DNA of 57,576 nt, from NCBI GenBank assembly GCA_910578115.1, contig CAJTPO010000015.1, positions 45,235 through 102,810 on the forward strand. The letters run 5' to 3'. The notes beneath the pieces are model-generated. The model was not told the DNA's origin, did no database searches, and saw only the letters and a list, made by a program, of their open reading frames with translations. Both the position numbers and the translations under genes were made by a program. Positions 1-8,056 of the stretch are shown one piece after another (within the stretch, counting starts at the first letter, position 1; every line of letters starts with the position of its first letter). This stretch comes from an uncultured Lachnospiraceae bacterium. GTDB taxonomy: Bacteria; Bacillota; Clostridia; Lachnospirales; Lachnospiraceae.

Positions 1-994
1 CCAACTGGTTAGACTGATTTGCCTGTGACAACATGGATGTACCAGCCTGCTGCAGAATGTTGTTGTTAGCATATCTAACCATCTCTGTAGCAATATCTGT
101 ATCACGAATCGCTGCCTCTGCAGATGTGGTGTTCTCTACGATGTTATCCAGATTGCTGATTGTGTGGTCAAGTCTGTTCTGAATCGCACCAAGGTCGGAA
201 CGCTGCTGGGAAACATCTTTGATCGCGCTCTTTGCAAATGCATTCAATGCTGCGAAATCTGCCGCCGTAGGCGCTGCATCCAAATTAACACCAGCAGGAA
301 TAGTAGCTGCCGTGAAATTATCCTTAATGTCAGAATCAACAATCTTATCAGAATCAAATGTATAGAACTTAGCTAACATTGCCTCAGTAAGTGCCTGGGT
401 ATCACCCTCTTTATACGCATAATCTGTGTCAGAACTCTTACTTTCAAGATTCGCCGTACCAAAGGTTACCGCTTTGCTGACAGCATTAGCGATCAGCTCA
501 TTGGTATTCATATTCTTGATCGTGATACCGATATGCTGACCAGATTCTGCGCCAACCTGCAGTCCCTTGTTGGAGAAGGAACCGTCTAACAGGCTCTGCT
601 CATTGAATGTAGTTGTGCTCTGTACACGGTCGATCTCGCTCATCAGCTGCTTAACTTCTGCCTGAATATAGCTGCGGTCTGTAGATGTCAATGTGCCGTT
701 CTCACCCTTTACAGCCAGCTCATTCATTCTCTGCAGCATATCCTGTACTTCATTCAATGCACCTTCTGCTGTCTGTACGCAGGAGATACCGTCCTGAGCG
801 TTTGCAGATGCCTGTGTAAGTCCACGGATCTGTCTTCTCATCTTCTCAGAAATAGATAAACCTGCTGCATCATCTGCTGCACGGTTGATCTTGTAACCGG
901 ATGATAACTTCTCGGTTGACTTAGCCTGTGCCTTCGTTGTAAGACCAAGCATTCTGTTAGAGTTCATTGCTGTAATGTTGTGCTGTACTACCAT
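1..994 (-). CDS. fliC: Flagellin (3' end cut by window edge)
   Basis: Filament subunit, exported by the flagellar type III apparatus. The N-terminus MVVQHNITAMNSNRML and the D0/D1 helices that follow (KLSSGYKINRAADDAAGLSIS) are classic flagellin. The C-terminal D1/D0 helix (AIRDTDIATEMVRYANNNI) is visible at positions 1-120, and only the last few residues fall outside the window. The start at 994 is fixed by an AAGGAGG ribosome site ending 8-9 bases upstream. The ends are nearly identical to the flagellin at 2576-3625. The short central variable part (about residues 190-260) differs between them, as expected for surface-exposed domains. It has its own sigma-28 promoter and a structured leader. 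Confidence 0.97.
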   Translation of the reverse strand, partial: MVVQHNITAMNSNRMLGLTTKAQAKSTEKLSSGYKINRAADDAAGLSISEKMRRQIRGLTQASANAQDGISCVQTAEGALNEVQDMLQRMNELAVKGENGTLTSTDRSYIQAEVKQLMSEIDRVQSTTTFNEQSLLDGSFSNKGLQVGAESGQHIGITIKNMNTNELIANAVSKAVTFGTANLESKSSDTDYAYKEGDTQALTEAMLAKFYTFDSDKIVDSDIKDNFTAATIPAGVNLDAAPTAADFAALNAFAKSAIKDVSQQRSDLGAIQNRLDHTISNLDNIVENTTSAEAAIRDTDIATEMVRYANNNILQQAGTSMLSQANQSNQL

Positions 995-1018
995 AGTATA
1001 TTCCTCCTTGAACTTTAT

Positions 1019-1082
1019 GTGGCTTCCCTGCCACTTGTCTGCTTCTTTGCAACGGACTGCGGCTCGTACGCTGCCATAGTCC
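1019..1082 (-). promoter_or_regulatory. Structured flagellin leader (two hairpins), copy 1
   Basis: The 5' untranslated region of the first flagellin gene, about 180 nt long from the predicted promoter. Reading toward the gene: hairpin 1 (1082-1054) has a GGACT/AGTCC stem around the core GGCAGCGTACGAGCC. Hairpin 2 (1034-1019) is GTGGCAGGGAAGCCAC, a 5-bp stem with a GGGA-containing loop, 10-15 nt upstream of the ribosome site. Both elements recur in the second flagellin leader, where the outer stem of hairpin 1 has different bases but still pairs. Inferred role: translational control, plausibly by CsrA. Confidence 0.6.
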
Positions 1083-1184
1083 TGCAAGACCTTCGGTCAA
1101 ATTCATCTGTACCACCATATCAGTCACCAGCATCCCTTCTAATAGCCGGCAGCTTCAATGGACAGCTTCCTTTGCTCAATATAT

Positions 1185-1211
1185 ATATCGGTCGATCACC
1201 AGTTAAGTTTA
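1185..1211 (-). promoter_or_regulatory. Sigma-28 promoter of flagellin 1
   Basis: On the minus strand TAAA (1211-1208), exactly 15 bases, then ACCGATAT (1192-1185). This matches the Bacillus SigD consensus TAAA-N15-GCCGATAT in all but one position. It lies just downstream of the glycosyltransferase stop codon. Confidence 0.85.
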
Positions 1212-1232
1212 GATATTTTCCATAACAAATTC

Positions 1233-2432
1233 TTAGAATTTTTCTTCTGTTTCAACCCATTCAAGCAGTTGCTTTATCTTTCTCTCATAAGTATAGCAAT
1301 GCATCACCTTCTTATGTCCGGCTTGCGCGATCTGTTCCCGCTCCTTGTCATGCGCCAGATAGTAATCCACCTTCTCCAACAACTCCTCCGGCGTCCTGAA
1401 CATCACAATCTCATGATCTTCTTCAAACAATTCTGCTGTTTCCGCACAATAGGACGTTAGTACAAACCCTCCTGCACCCATAATATCCATGATCCGCAAA
1501 GGGGTTCCACCCTCTATGCCCTTGAGAGAAATGTTCAGATTAATCCTGCTCCCGGCATACACCATGGATGTCGCCCTGCCATATAGGACGCTCGGTCCAA
1601 GATCTACATTGACAAGCATTTTTCCGGCCGCTTGGCTATTGGTATAAAACTTGACAGCATGAGTCTCCGCCAGCAGATTTAAGACGCCTATCCTTTCTAT
1701 ATTGGCGGCTTTCCTGATCAAATAATAGTTCTCGAAAATTCTCATATCCGCAATATCCTGATTGTTCGGTATACGAAATTCCGGGTTGATCTTCTGTATA
1801 TACTGTAATATCTCACTTCCAGTCTTCCCATAGATACGATTAACGCCATCCCATTTAAAAGCCGCTTCTTCAAAAATACTGCTAAAGTATGTCTGCAGTG
1901 CCGGCGGAATCTGTTGCAGATGCTCATCATATAAATTCTTTTCGTACAAACCTCCGATCATACTGATATCGTGAAAGTACCGTCCCTGTAATGTATCCTG
2001 TATTTCACGATTCCACTGCGCCATCTCCTTCGCATTCACTGCAAGCGGCTGATACAAGACATGCTTTACTCCTCCTTCGGTCAGCCTCGCCATGTCAAGT
2101 TTATCAAAAGTGGACACCCATACATTCCCCATTCTCCCCAGAGGATTATAGATTCCTGTATATGGCGCGTCCCACAGCATGGCAATATATCGAATTCCCA
2201 GCTGAAAGGCCGCTAACTCTGCACACATGATAAAATGGATTGACAACAGCATCTCGATCTGATGCTCACGCACACAGGACATTAAATCCCGTACGATACC
2301 GTCGTCCAGAACCGACACTCTGATCGGCTGGTCCGAATATACCTGTGCATCATGCCCTAAGTTCCTCAATGCCTGTACAATATCTGTACCGGCCTTTTCT
2401 TTTACATGTCCGTCTATATATAAAATCTTCAT
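1233..2432 (-). CDS. CgeB/DUF3880-like glycosyltransferase
   Basis: Predicted cytosolic glycosyltransferase of about 399 residues with two Rossmann-like halves. The N-terminus (MKILYIDGHV) starts as a GT-B fold. The C-terminal half has the Glyco_trans_1_2 signature of spore-protein CgeB relatives (NLNISLKGIEGGTPLRIMDI, then GAGGFVLTSY and a C-terminal YTYERKIKQLL). The open frame extends upstream to 2531, but that part runs through the flagellin terminator, so the ATG at 2432 is preferred, although no good ribosome site precedes it. It lies between two flagellin genes, and a relative sits at 8057-9238. Flagellin O-glycosylation is therefore the likely role (inference from position). Sugar and acceptor cannot be read from sequence. 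Confidence 0.8.
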   Translation of the reverse strand: MKILYIDGHVKEKAGTDIVQALRNLGHDAQVYSDQPIRVSVLDDGIVRDLMSCVREHQIEMLLSIHFIMCAELAAFQLGIRYIAMLWDAPYTGIYNPLGRMGNVWVSTFDKLDMARLTEGGVKHVLYQPLAVNAKEMAQWNREIQDTLQGRYFHDISMIGGLYEKNLYDEHLQQIPPALQTYFSSIFEEAAFKWDGVNRIYGKTGSEILQYIQKINPEFRIPNNQDIADMRIFENYYLIRKAANIERIGVLNLLAETHAVKFYTNSQAAGKMLVNVDLGPSVLYGRATSMVYAGSRINLNISLKGIEGGTPLRIMDIMGAGGFVLTSYCAETAELFEEDHEIVMFRTPEELLEKVDYYLAHDKEREQIAQAGHKKVMHCYTYERKIKQLLEWVETEEKF

Positions 2433-2510
2433 AATGTATACAGCCCATTGCAGTGCTTCAATACCTTTCCCTAAAATATAGTTTTTCAAACCATTCCTGA
2501 ATTGATCCTC

Positions 2511-2544
2511 AAAAAAAACAACGGCTGGCAAGCGCCAACCGTTG
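2511..2544 (-). terminator. Rho-independent terminator of flagellin 2
   Basis: An 11-bp stem (2544-2534 with 2529-2519, one G-U pair) and a 4-nt loop, followed on the minus strand by eight T. It lies about 30 bases after the flagellin stop codon. Confidence 0.9.
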
Positions 2545-2575
2545 CTTTTTATACAGTAGATAATACCTCTTGAAA

Positions 2576-3625
2576 TTAACCAAGCAGAGACAGTGCCAAC
2601 TGGTTAGACTGATTTGCCTGTGACAACATGGATGTACCAGCCTGCTGCAGGATGTTGTTGTTAGCGTATTTAACCATCTCTGTAGCAATATCCGTATCAC
2701 GGATTGCCGCTTCCGCAGATGTGGTGTTCTCTACGATGTTATCCAGATTGCTGATGGTATGGTCAAGTCTGTTCTGGATTGCACCAAGGTTGGAACGCTG
2801 CTCGGATACATCTTTGATCGCATGCTTCGCAAAAGCATTCAATGCTGCAAAGTCTGCTGCCGTAGGAGCATGGTCGGTATCGATTGCCATATCTGCATTG
2901 ACTGCAACACCACCTGTAGCGGTCGTAAGATCCGTATCAACAATCTTATCACTCTTGAAGTTATAGAACTTCTTCAGCATATCAAGTGTCAGATAGTTGG
3001 TATCGCCTTCCATATACAATGTATCTGCGCCTGCCGCCGCACCTGTAGTCGGTGCCGTAGCCTTCTCACCGGTCTCAACATTAGCCGTACCAAATTTAAC
3101 CTGGCTATGAACTGCACTGGCAATCAACTCATTGGTATTCATGTTCTTAATGCTGACAGAAATATGCTGACCGGATTCTGCGCCAACCTGCAGTCCCTTA
3201 TTGGAGAAAGAACCATCCAACAGACTCTGTTCATTAAATGTAGTCGTGCTCTGCACACGGTCGATCTCGCTCATCAGCTGCTTAACCTCAGCCTGGATGT
3301 AGCTGCGGTCTGTGGATGTCAATGTGCCGTTCTCACCCTTTACAGCCAGCTCATTCATTCTCTGCAGCATATCCTGCACTTCGTTCAACGCACCTTCTGC
3401 TGTCTGTACGCAGGAGATACCGTCCTGAGCATTTGCAGATGCCTGTGTAAGTCCACGGATCTGTCTTCTCATCTTCTCAGAAATAGATAAACCTGCTGCA
3501 TCGTCTGCTGCACGGTTGATCTTGTAACCGGATGATAACTTCTCGGTTGACTTAGCCTGCGCCTTTGTTGTAAGGCCCAGCATTCTGTTAGAGTTCATTG
3601 CTGTAATGTTGTGCTGTACTACCAT
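2576..3625 (-). CDS. fliC: Flagellin, complete
   Basis: Complete flagellin of 349 residues, the filament subunit. D0/D1 N-terminal helices run over residues 1-150 (same MVVQHNITAMNSNRML start as the neighbour), followed by a small variable middle and the C-terminal helices ending in SNQLALSLLG. The frame is open upstream to 3718, but the start at 3625 is set by AAGGAGGAATATATT directly in front and by the paralogue. The two flagellins are almost identical outside the centre. It has its own sigma-28 promoter (3762-3788) and terminator, so it is a single-gene unit. FliS, FliW and CsrA, which bind flagellin or its mRNA in other Firmicutes, are encoded nearby. Confidence 0.98.
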   Translation of the reverse strand: MVVQHNITAMNSNRMLGLTTKAQAKSTEKLSSGYKINRAADDAAGLSISEKMRRQIRGLTQASANAQDGISCVQTAEGALNEVQDMLQRMNELAVKGENGTLTSTDRSYIQAEVKQLMSEIDRVQSTTTFNEQSLLDGSFSNKGLQVGAESGQHISVSIKNMNTNELIASAVHSQVKFGTANVETGEKATAPTTGAAAGADTLYMEGDTNYLTLDMLKKFYNFKSDKIVDTDLTTATGGVAVNADMAIDTDHAPTAADFAALNAFAKHAIKDVSEQRSNLGAIQNRLDHTISNLDNIVENTTSAEAAIRDTDIATEMVKYANNNILQQAGTSMLSQANQSNQLALSLLG

Positions 3626-3649
3626 AATATATTCCTCCTTGAATTTAAT

Positions 3650-3721
3650 GTGGCTTCCCTGCCACTTATCTGCTTTTTGTAATGAATCCTTCGGCTCGTA
3701 CGCTGCCTGCGGATTCATTAC
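3650..3721 (-). promoter_or_regulatory. Structured flagellin leader (two hairpins), copy 2
   Basis: Leader of the second flagellin. Hairpin 1 (3721-3679) has a perfect 11-bp stem, GTAATGAATCC with GGATTCATTAC, enclosing the same GGCAGCGTACGAGCC core found in copy 1. Hairpin 2 (3665-3650) is GTGGCAGGGAAGCCAC, identical to copy 1 and followed by the AAGGAGG site. The stem of hairpin 1 differs in sequence and length between the copies while the core is kept, which argues that the RNA fold matters. Confidence 0.65.
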
Positions 3722-3761
3722 AATCAGGTAAGTAAATTAATATTTACCTTACTTGTATTAT

Positions 3762-3788
3762 ATATCGGGCGATCCTTGATTTAATTTA
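3762..3788 (-). promoter_or_regulatory. Sigma-28 promoter of flagellin 2
   Basis: Minus-strand TAAA (3788-3785), 15 bases, CCCGATAT (3769-3762), one mismatch to the SigD -10 consensus. The predicted leader is about 130 nt. Confidence 0.88.
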
Positions 3789-3853
3789 GAGGCCTTTCAA
3801 AATTTTAATAAGAATACCCCGATAAAGATAAAACTATTTGCACCAATTATATA

Positions 3854-4330
3854 TCACTTTTTACTGTCATAAAACTGCGGAGACACATAATTCAGATTAT
3901 TCATATTCTTATAATAATTCCTGGCCGCCTTATTCTTTGAGACTCCGGTACCAATAGAAGCTCTCTTCCTGTTAAACTGGTTCTCCGCCAACACCTTATT
4001 CCGCATATTGCCCGCATTGATCGTTACAACTTTATCCGTAATCTGCTGAATCAGTTCCTTCATACGTGCTATTTCAGCACTATAACGTGCTTTATCCTGC
4101 AACAGTTCCCCCCGCACTCTCTCATAAACTGCTTCGAATCCCTGATCCAGCTTATCCAACTGTTCCAGATAATCCCCCTGCTGCTCAATAGCCTCATCGA
4201 AGGCATCCATATCAAATTCTTCCTGTTTCAGGATTCCTTCCTCTACACTGTTCTGCCTGATTATCTGATCGAGCAGCTGGTTCTTCTTCTCCAGACTTTG
4301 TAATAGTATCTGCGCGCCGCTTTGGTTCAT
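3854..4330 (-). CDS. FliT/FlgN-like flagellar chaperone
   Basis: Small helical protein of about 158 residues, the last gene of the flaG-fliD-fliS unit and in the position where Firmicutes carry fliT. The sequence is mostly amphipathic helices rich in Q, E, K and L, with no membrane segment. The C-terminus is basic and tyrosine-rich (KNKAARNYYKNMNNLNYVSP). By position it is a FliT- or FlgN-type export chaperone for the cap or hook-filament proteins. This rests on synteny and composition more than a sharp motif. A start at 4330 (second Met) is preferred because GAGAGG then sits 7 bases upstream, while the Met at 4336 touches it. Confidence 0.65.
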   Translation of the reverse strand: MNQSGAQILLQSLEKKNQLLDQIIRQNSVEEGILKQEEFDMDAFDEAIEQQGDYLEQLDKLDQGFEAVYERVRGELLQDKARYSAEIARMKELIQQITDKVVTINAGNMRNKVLAENQFNRKRASIGTGVSKNKAARNYYKNMNNLNYVSPQFYDSKK

Positions 4331-4342
4331 AGTCATACCTCT

Positions 4343-4720
4343 CTATGCCTTGTTACATTTTCTCATAACTTCTTTCCAGGTATCCCGAAGGCTCCGCAGG
4401 TGTCCGTTCACTTCTTCCAGAATCTCTTTATCTTTCTTAACATTGGCATCAAACAGACGCCTCAACACATACACATAAATTCTGTCAAAATCTTCCGCCA
4501 CCTCATACTGCCGGTCCAATGTATTGCGGAACTCTTCAATGATACGCTGCGTTTTCATAATATTGGTATGAGCCTTTTCCATCTCATTATTCTCAATCGC
4601 CATGATGGCAATATTGCAGAACTTGATCGCTCCCTCATATAACATCAAAGTCACTTCCGACGGTGTGGCCGTCAGTACTTTATTTCTTTGATACTGTTCG
4701 TAGGGATTCTGTGCTGGCAT
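4343..4720 (-). CDS. fliS: FliS flagellar export chaperone
   Basis: 125 residues, the usual FliS length. It holds flagellin monomers in the cytosol before export. The N-terminus (NPYEQYQRNKVLTATPSEVTLMLYEGA) and the helix with the conserved NIMKTQRIIEEF segment are diagnostic. It is preceded by AAGGAGGAAAATACTT and lies downstream of fliD. In Bacillus, FliS also works with FliW to set how much flagellin and FliW are free. Confidence 0.96.
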   Translation of the reverse strand: MPAQNPYEQYQRNKVLTATPSEVTLMLYEGAIKFCNIAIMAIENNEMEKAHTNIMKTQRIIEEFRNTLDRQYEVAEDFDRIYVYVLRRLFDANVKKDKEILEEVNGHLRSLRDTWKEVMRKCNKA

Positions 4721-4804
4721 AAGTATTTTCCTCCTTGATCGTGCTTATACACTTTCGATTATTCTGTCATATATTCTCTGATTTTTATAATACAGATAAT
4801 GATA

Positions 4805-4826
4805 CGGCCTGTCAAGCGACAGGCCG
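4805..4826 (-). other. Intercistronic hairpin between fliD and fliS
   Basis: Perfect 9-bp inverted repeat CGGCCTGTC/GACAGGCCG with a 4-nt loop. On the minus strand it is not followed by a real T-run, so it is more likely a processing or partial attenuation site than a full terminator. It would let fliS-fliT levels differ from fliD. Confidence 0.5.
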
Positions 4827-4895
4827 CATTTACTACTTTGATCGAGTACAGGTAAGCCAGTATAACCTACAACCTGTTACTTAAAATCCTATCTA

Positions 4896-7205
4896 TCAAC
4901 CACCAAGCATACCTGACACTGCATTGTTCTTGGACTGCAGCTTCGCCATTGCGGTCTCCATGGCCGAGAACTTCTTATACCAGCTGTCGATCAGATCATT
5001 CAGCTTGGTTTCTTCCTTTTTGATCTTACGCGTATAATCATCGTACTCTTTCTGCATTGTCTTATCATTGTAAACAGTGAAGGCGCTGCTGGTATCCTTG
5101 ATGCTCTTCATCTTATCAGTCAGCTTATCATAAAGGTTCTTGGACAGACCGGCGAAGAACTTCTGAACCGTCGCCGGATCGGAAGCGATCATCGCACGCA
5201 GCTTATCATCTTTATTCGCCACAGTCGGATCATCCTTATCTCCGTCGATATGGTAAGCCCCCTTCTCATTATCCGCTGCATTGAAGTACCCCAGCGTGTT
5301 GATACCAAAATCAGACAAATACATCTTCTGGCCGTTAACCGTAGCTCCCTGCATCAACACCGTCTTCATAGCGTCTGACACATCCCGCAGCGTGGAATCT
5401 CTGCGAAGCAGGGAATCCTTAATCTTCTGCTCCCACTCCTCGATCTCCGAATCCGCCAATCCCGATTTCTCTTCGGAAAGAAGCGGCTCATATCCTTTCG
5501 AAGAATCCGCATTATAAAGGGAATCCATCTCATTGATCAACTTGTTATACTCGGTAAAGAAATTCTTGATGATATTGAAAATACCGTCAGTATCTTCCGC
5601 CGTTGTCAGTGTGATCACTTCATCATCTTTTGTCGTCTGCTGTGCCGTAATGGTCAGACCATTGATCTCAAAGGTATTCGTGCTGTTGGTATACTTTACG
5701 TCATTTAAGTAGATCTCTGCATCGAGACCGTCAACCTTGATCGCGTTCTTACCTGCCGCCTCTGCAGCATCCGCATACGTTTTATGCGCATCCGCTGCCT
5801 CTATCTTTTTATCGAAGTAAGCCGTGATCTCATCTTTCGCTTTCTGAGTAGCCTGCAGCTTATTGTCAGCATCCAGTACAGGATCACCGTTGGCGTCTAC
5901 TTCATAATAACTCCGGTTATCTGCGATCGTTTCCTTATTGCTTTCTACTGCATTCTGAATATTGGCAACACCTTTCACATAGCTGTAGTGTGCATTCTTC
6001 TCATTAAATGCGCTCTGGGCATCTGTCACCTTCTGGCTTGCATCCTTTACTGCCTCTTCCGCCAGTTTGATATCCTCAGCCGTCGCGGTATTATTCTTCT
6101 TCAATTCCGCCAGCTGTTCCTGCTTCTCCTTAAGAACTTTCTTCGCATCGTCCAAATCTTTCTTCAGACCGCCGTTGCGCACCTTCTCCATGATTGGCTG
6201 ATTATTATCATCAAACATCAGATTACCATCGGCATCCTTCTTCTGGACTTCAACCTCCGGTCCGTACAATTCATCGTACAGCTTGTTGGCCTGATCATTG
6301 ATTTTCGACTTGTCATTCACATCATAGTCGATCTGATACTTGTTGTTCTCGTCATTATCTTTAAATATCGCATCCAGTCTCTTCTGATATTCTTCATTCG
6401 CTTTCAGAAGAGAATCCGTACTCGCCTTCTTATTCGCAATCAGCTTCTCCAGCTCACGCAGCTCAGCCTCGGCACGTTTTACCGAATCAGTCCCATACTC
6501 GGCCCATTTCGCATACTCTTTGGCTTCATTACTCGTCGCGTCATAAGCGGACATCAATCCCAATGCAGAAAGAGCCTTCATACCATCCAGATCATTACCC
6601 GTGATCGCAAAGTCAGCTGCGGCTCCTGAATTCTTGGCATTCAGATAGAATCTCTGGTTCTTGGCATCAAAGCTTGCGCTGATACCCGCAGACTGCAGTT
6701 TCGTCACTACATCGGATATTTTCATATCCTTGGTAAGCGTAATGTCGGTTTCCTTACCTGCCACATTTACACGAATCTTACCTTTCCCATCGGCATCCCC
6801 GGTAAATCCCAAGTCTTCCAGCTTAGTGGACGCCGTAACCCGCTTGCCGTTCACGTCTTCCTTCAGCTGCGCACCTGTTGAGTTACCCTGCTTTGCCAGC
6901 TGGCTGATCTTCAGGCTCTGCACACTGTTCGGCGCATCCGCAGATGTCACGATACTGACTGCATTGGTATTGGACACCTTCGTTGATTTCTTTAAATAGG
7001 AACCTTCAAACCGCATATTGTCCAATATATTCGTATAGAAACTGTAAATCTTTGTATTCAGGGCTTTCCATGCATCCTGTTTCCAGCTTAGCTTCGTCTG
7101 CGCCTTCACAAGTTTATTCTTCTTCACGCTCTGTGCAGAAGCAAGTTCACTGATGATACTCTCCGTATCCAAACCAGAATACATACCCGTAATCCTGATA
7201 GCCAT
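4896..7205 (-). CDS. fliD: FliD filament cap protein
   Basis: Caps the filament tip and helps flagellin fold in. The N-terminus (MAIRITGMYSGLDTESIISELASAQ) is FliD_N. The C-terminus has the FliD_C region (LYNADSSKGYEPLLSEE, then DSTLRDV, the GINTLGYF block and YDDYTRKIKKEETKL). At 769 residues it is much longer than the roughly 500 of Bacillus FliD. The extra length is a charged K/E/A/D-rich segment at about residues 230-480 that looks like coiled coil. The start is set by TAGGAGGGAACAGAC. It is co-transcribed with flaG upstream and fliS downstream. Confidence 0.96.
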   Translation of the reverse strand: MAIRITGMYSGLDTESIISELASAQSVKKNKLVKAQTKLSWKQDAWKALNTKIYSFYTNILDNMRFEGSYLKKSTKVSNTNAVSIVTSADAPNSVQSLKISQLAKQGNSTGAQLKEDVNGKRVTASTKLEDLGFTGDADGKGKIRVNVAGKETDITLTKDMKISDVVTKLQSAGISASFDAKNQRFYLNAKNSGAAADFAITGNDLDGMKALSALGLMSAYDATSNEAKEYAKWAEYGTDSVKRAEAELRELEKLIANKKASTDSLLKANEEYQKRLDAIFKDNDENNKYQIDYDVNDKSKINDQANKLYDELYGPEVEVQKKDADGNLMFDDNNQPIMEKVRNGGLKKDLDDAKKVLKEKQEQLAELKKNNTATAEDIKLAEEAVKDASQKVTDAQSAFNEKNAHYSYVKGVANIQNAVESNKETIADNRSYYEVDANGDPVLDADNKLQATQKAKDEITAYFDKKIEAADAHKTYADAAEAAGKNAIKVDGLDAEIYLNDVKYTNSTNTFEINGLTITAQQTTKDDEVITLTTAEDTDGIFNIIKNFFTEYNKLINEMDSLYNADSSKGYEPLLSEEKSGLADSEIEEWEQKIKDSLLRRDSTLRDVSDAMKTVLMQGATVNGQKMYLSDFGINTLGYFNAADNEKGAYHIDGDKDDPTVANKDDKLRAMIASDPATVQKFFAGLSKNLYDKLTDKMKSIKDTSSAFTVYNDKTMQKEYDDYTRKIKKEETKLNDLIDSWYKKFSAMETAMAKLQSKNNAVSGMLGG

Positions 7206-7307
7206 GTCTGTTCCCTCCTAAAAATACTGTCTGTTGTATCACTCGCCGCCAATCAAACTCTGACCTGTATCTCTCATACGGATCACTGAGCCTCCGGCAG
7301 TAATGTA

Positions 7308-7757
7308 CTAACGCTTCTCATCTACAAGGATACCTGCCATCTCCCAGATACTGGCAATCATATCAAGTGTCTTCTCCGGCGGAAATTCCTTGATAACTTC
7401 CTTCGTATCCTTATCCAATATCTTGATCATAATTCTGTTGGTTCTCTCATGAACACCGAACACCGCTTCTTCATTACTGTTGCTGATCTTCCTGTTCATC
7501 TCTGCGATCATCTTCTTCAGATGTTCCGGAGTCTCCGGAGTCTGCGGCTCCATACTCTCCTGCTGCTCACTTCCATTACCTTCACTGCCGGGCTCCTCTT
7601 CTTCAAGATGGATCTTAGTAACGGCTGCTGTTGTCGCATCAACATTTACTGTCTGTCCGTCCTCAGGAACTTCCGTGTTCGCTGGCGTAGTCGTCTGCGG
7701 TCTTACAGTCGCCTGTGCCTGATATGTCATAGCACTGCTTAATGGTTCGATTGCCAT
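7308..7757 (-). CDS. flaG: FlaG family protein
   Basis: 149 residues. The C-terminal two-thirds is the FlaG domain (MIAEMNRKISNSNEEAVFGV, then RIMIKILDKDTKEVIKEFPPEKTLDM). The first 75 residues are a low-complexity T/P/E/Q-rich stretch. FlaG proteins influence filament length or stability, but their mechanism is poorly known. It is the first gene of the sigma-28 unit flaG-fliD-fliS-fliT-like, the same order as in Bacillus yvyC-fliD-fliS-fliT. The start is supported by GGAGGTGATCGGCA. Confidence 0.92.
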   Translation of the reverse strand: MAIEPLSSAMTYQAQATVRPQTTTPANTEVPEDGQTVNVDATTAAVTKIHLEEEEPGSEGNGSEQQESMEPQTPETPEHLKKMIAEMNRKISNSNEEAVFGVHERTNRIMIKILDKDTKEVIKEFPPEKTLDMIASIWEMAGILVDEKR

Positions 7758-7823
7758 TGCCGATCACCTCCATGTGATATAGTATATTTATTCTGAATCG
7801 TCTCAGGATAACGTCCGCTTCTC

Positions 7824-7835
7824 TCTATCCTGTAT
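7824..7835 (-). promoter_or_regulatory. Possible CsrA-type site in flaG leader
   Basis: The minus-strand leader reads ATACAGGATAGA, close to the CsrA selection consensus RUACARGGAUGU. No clear hairpin presents the GGA, so this is a weak prediction. Confidence 0.3.
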
Positions 7836-7901
7836 GGGCTGCACGAAGACGGGAAGAAATCCGCACAACAACAGAGAGTTACTACGTAATCTTTGATATA
7901 T

Positions 7902-7928
7902 ATATCGGAAGAAGGTGGAATAAATTTA
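7902..7928 (-). promoter_or_regulatory. Sigma-28 promoter of flaG-fliD-fliS
   Basis: Minus-strand TAAA (7928-7925), 15 bases, TCCGATAT (7909-7902). Spacing is identical to the flagellin promoters. The predicted leader is about 135 nt before flaG. Confidence 0.88.
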
Positions 7929-7957
7929 GAGTGACAAATGTAAAACCGGAAATAATG

Positions 7958-7966
7958 TGCTACAAT
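7958..7966 (+). promoter_or_regulatory. Possible extended -10 promoter for the plus-strand glycosyltransferase
   Basis: TGCTACAAT forms an extended -10 element about 90 bases upstream of the glycosyltransferase start at 8057. No convincing -35 is seen. It diverges from the flaG sigma-28 promoter. Confidence 0.35.
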
Positions 7967-8056
7967 ATCTATTATATAGAAACGCAGGATGTGTGCGTAT
8001 TCGCATCTCATTTCAGCGCTGACACAAATACCCATAACATGAAAACGGAGGAAACG

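Noticed and set aside
2433..2531. Upstream extension of the glycosyltransferase frame to 2531
   Set aside because: It runs through the flagellin 2 terminator stem and T-run, and related proteins begin at the MKILYIDG-type strand.
3626..3718. Upstream extension of flagellin 2 to 3718
   Set aside because: It is the structured leader; the ribosome site and the paralogue fix the start at 3625.
5784..6629. 281-codon plus-strand frame opposite fliD
   Set aside because: Antisense shadow of the coiled-coil segment of FliD; composition is I/L/R-rich and lacks a ribosome site.
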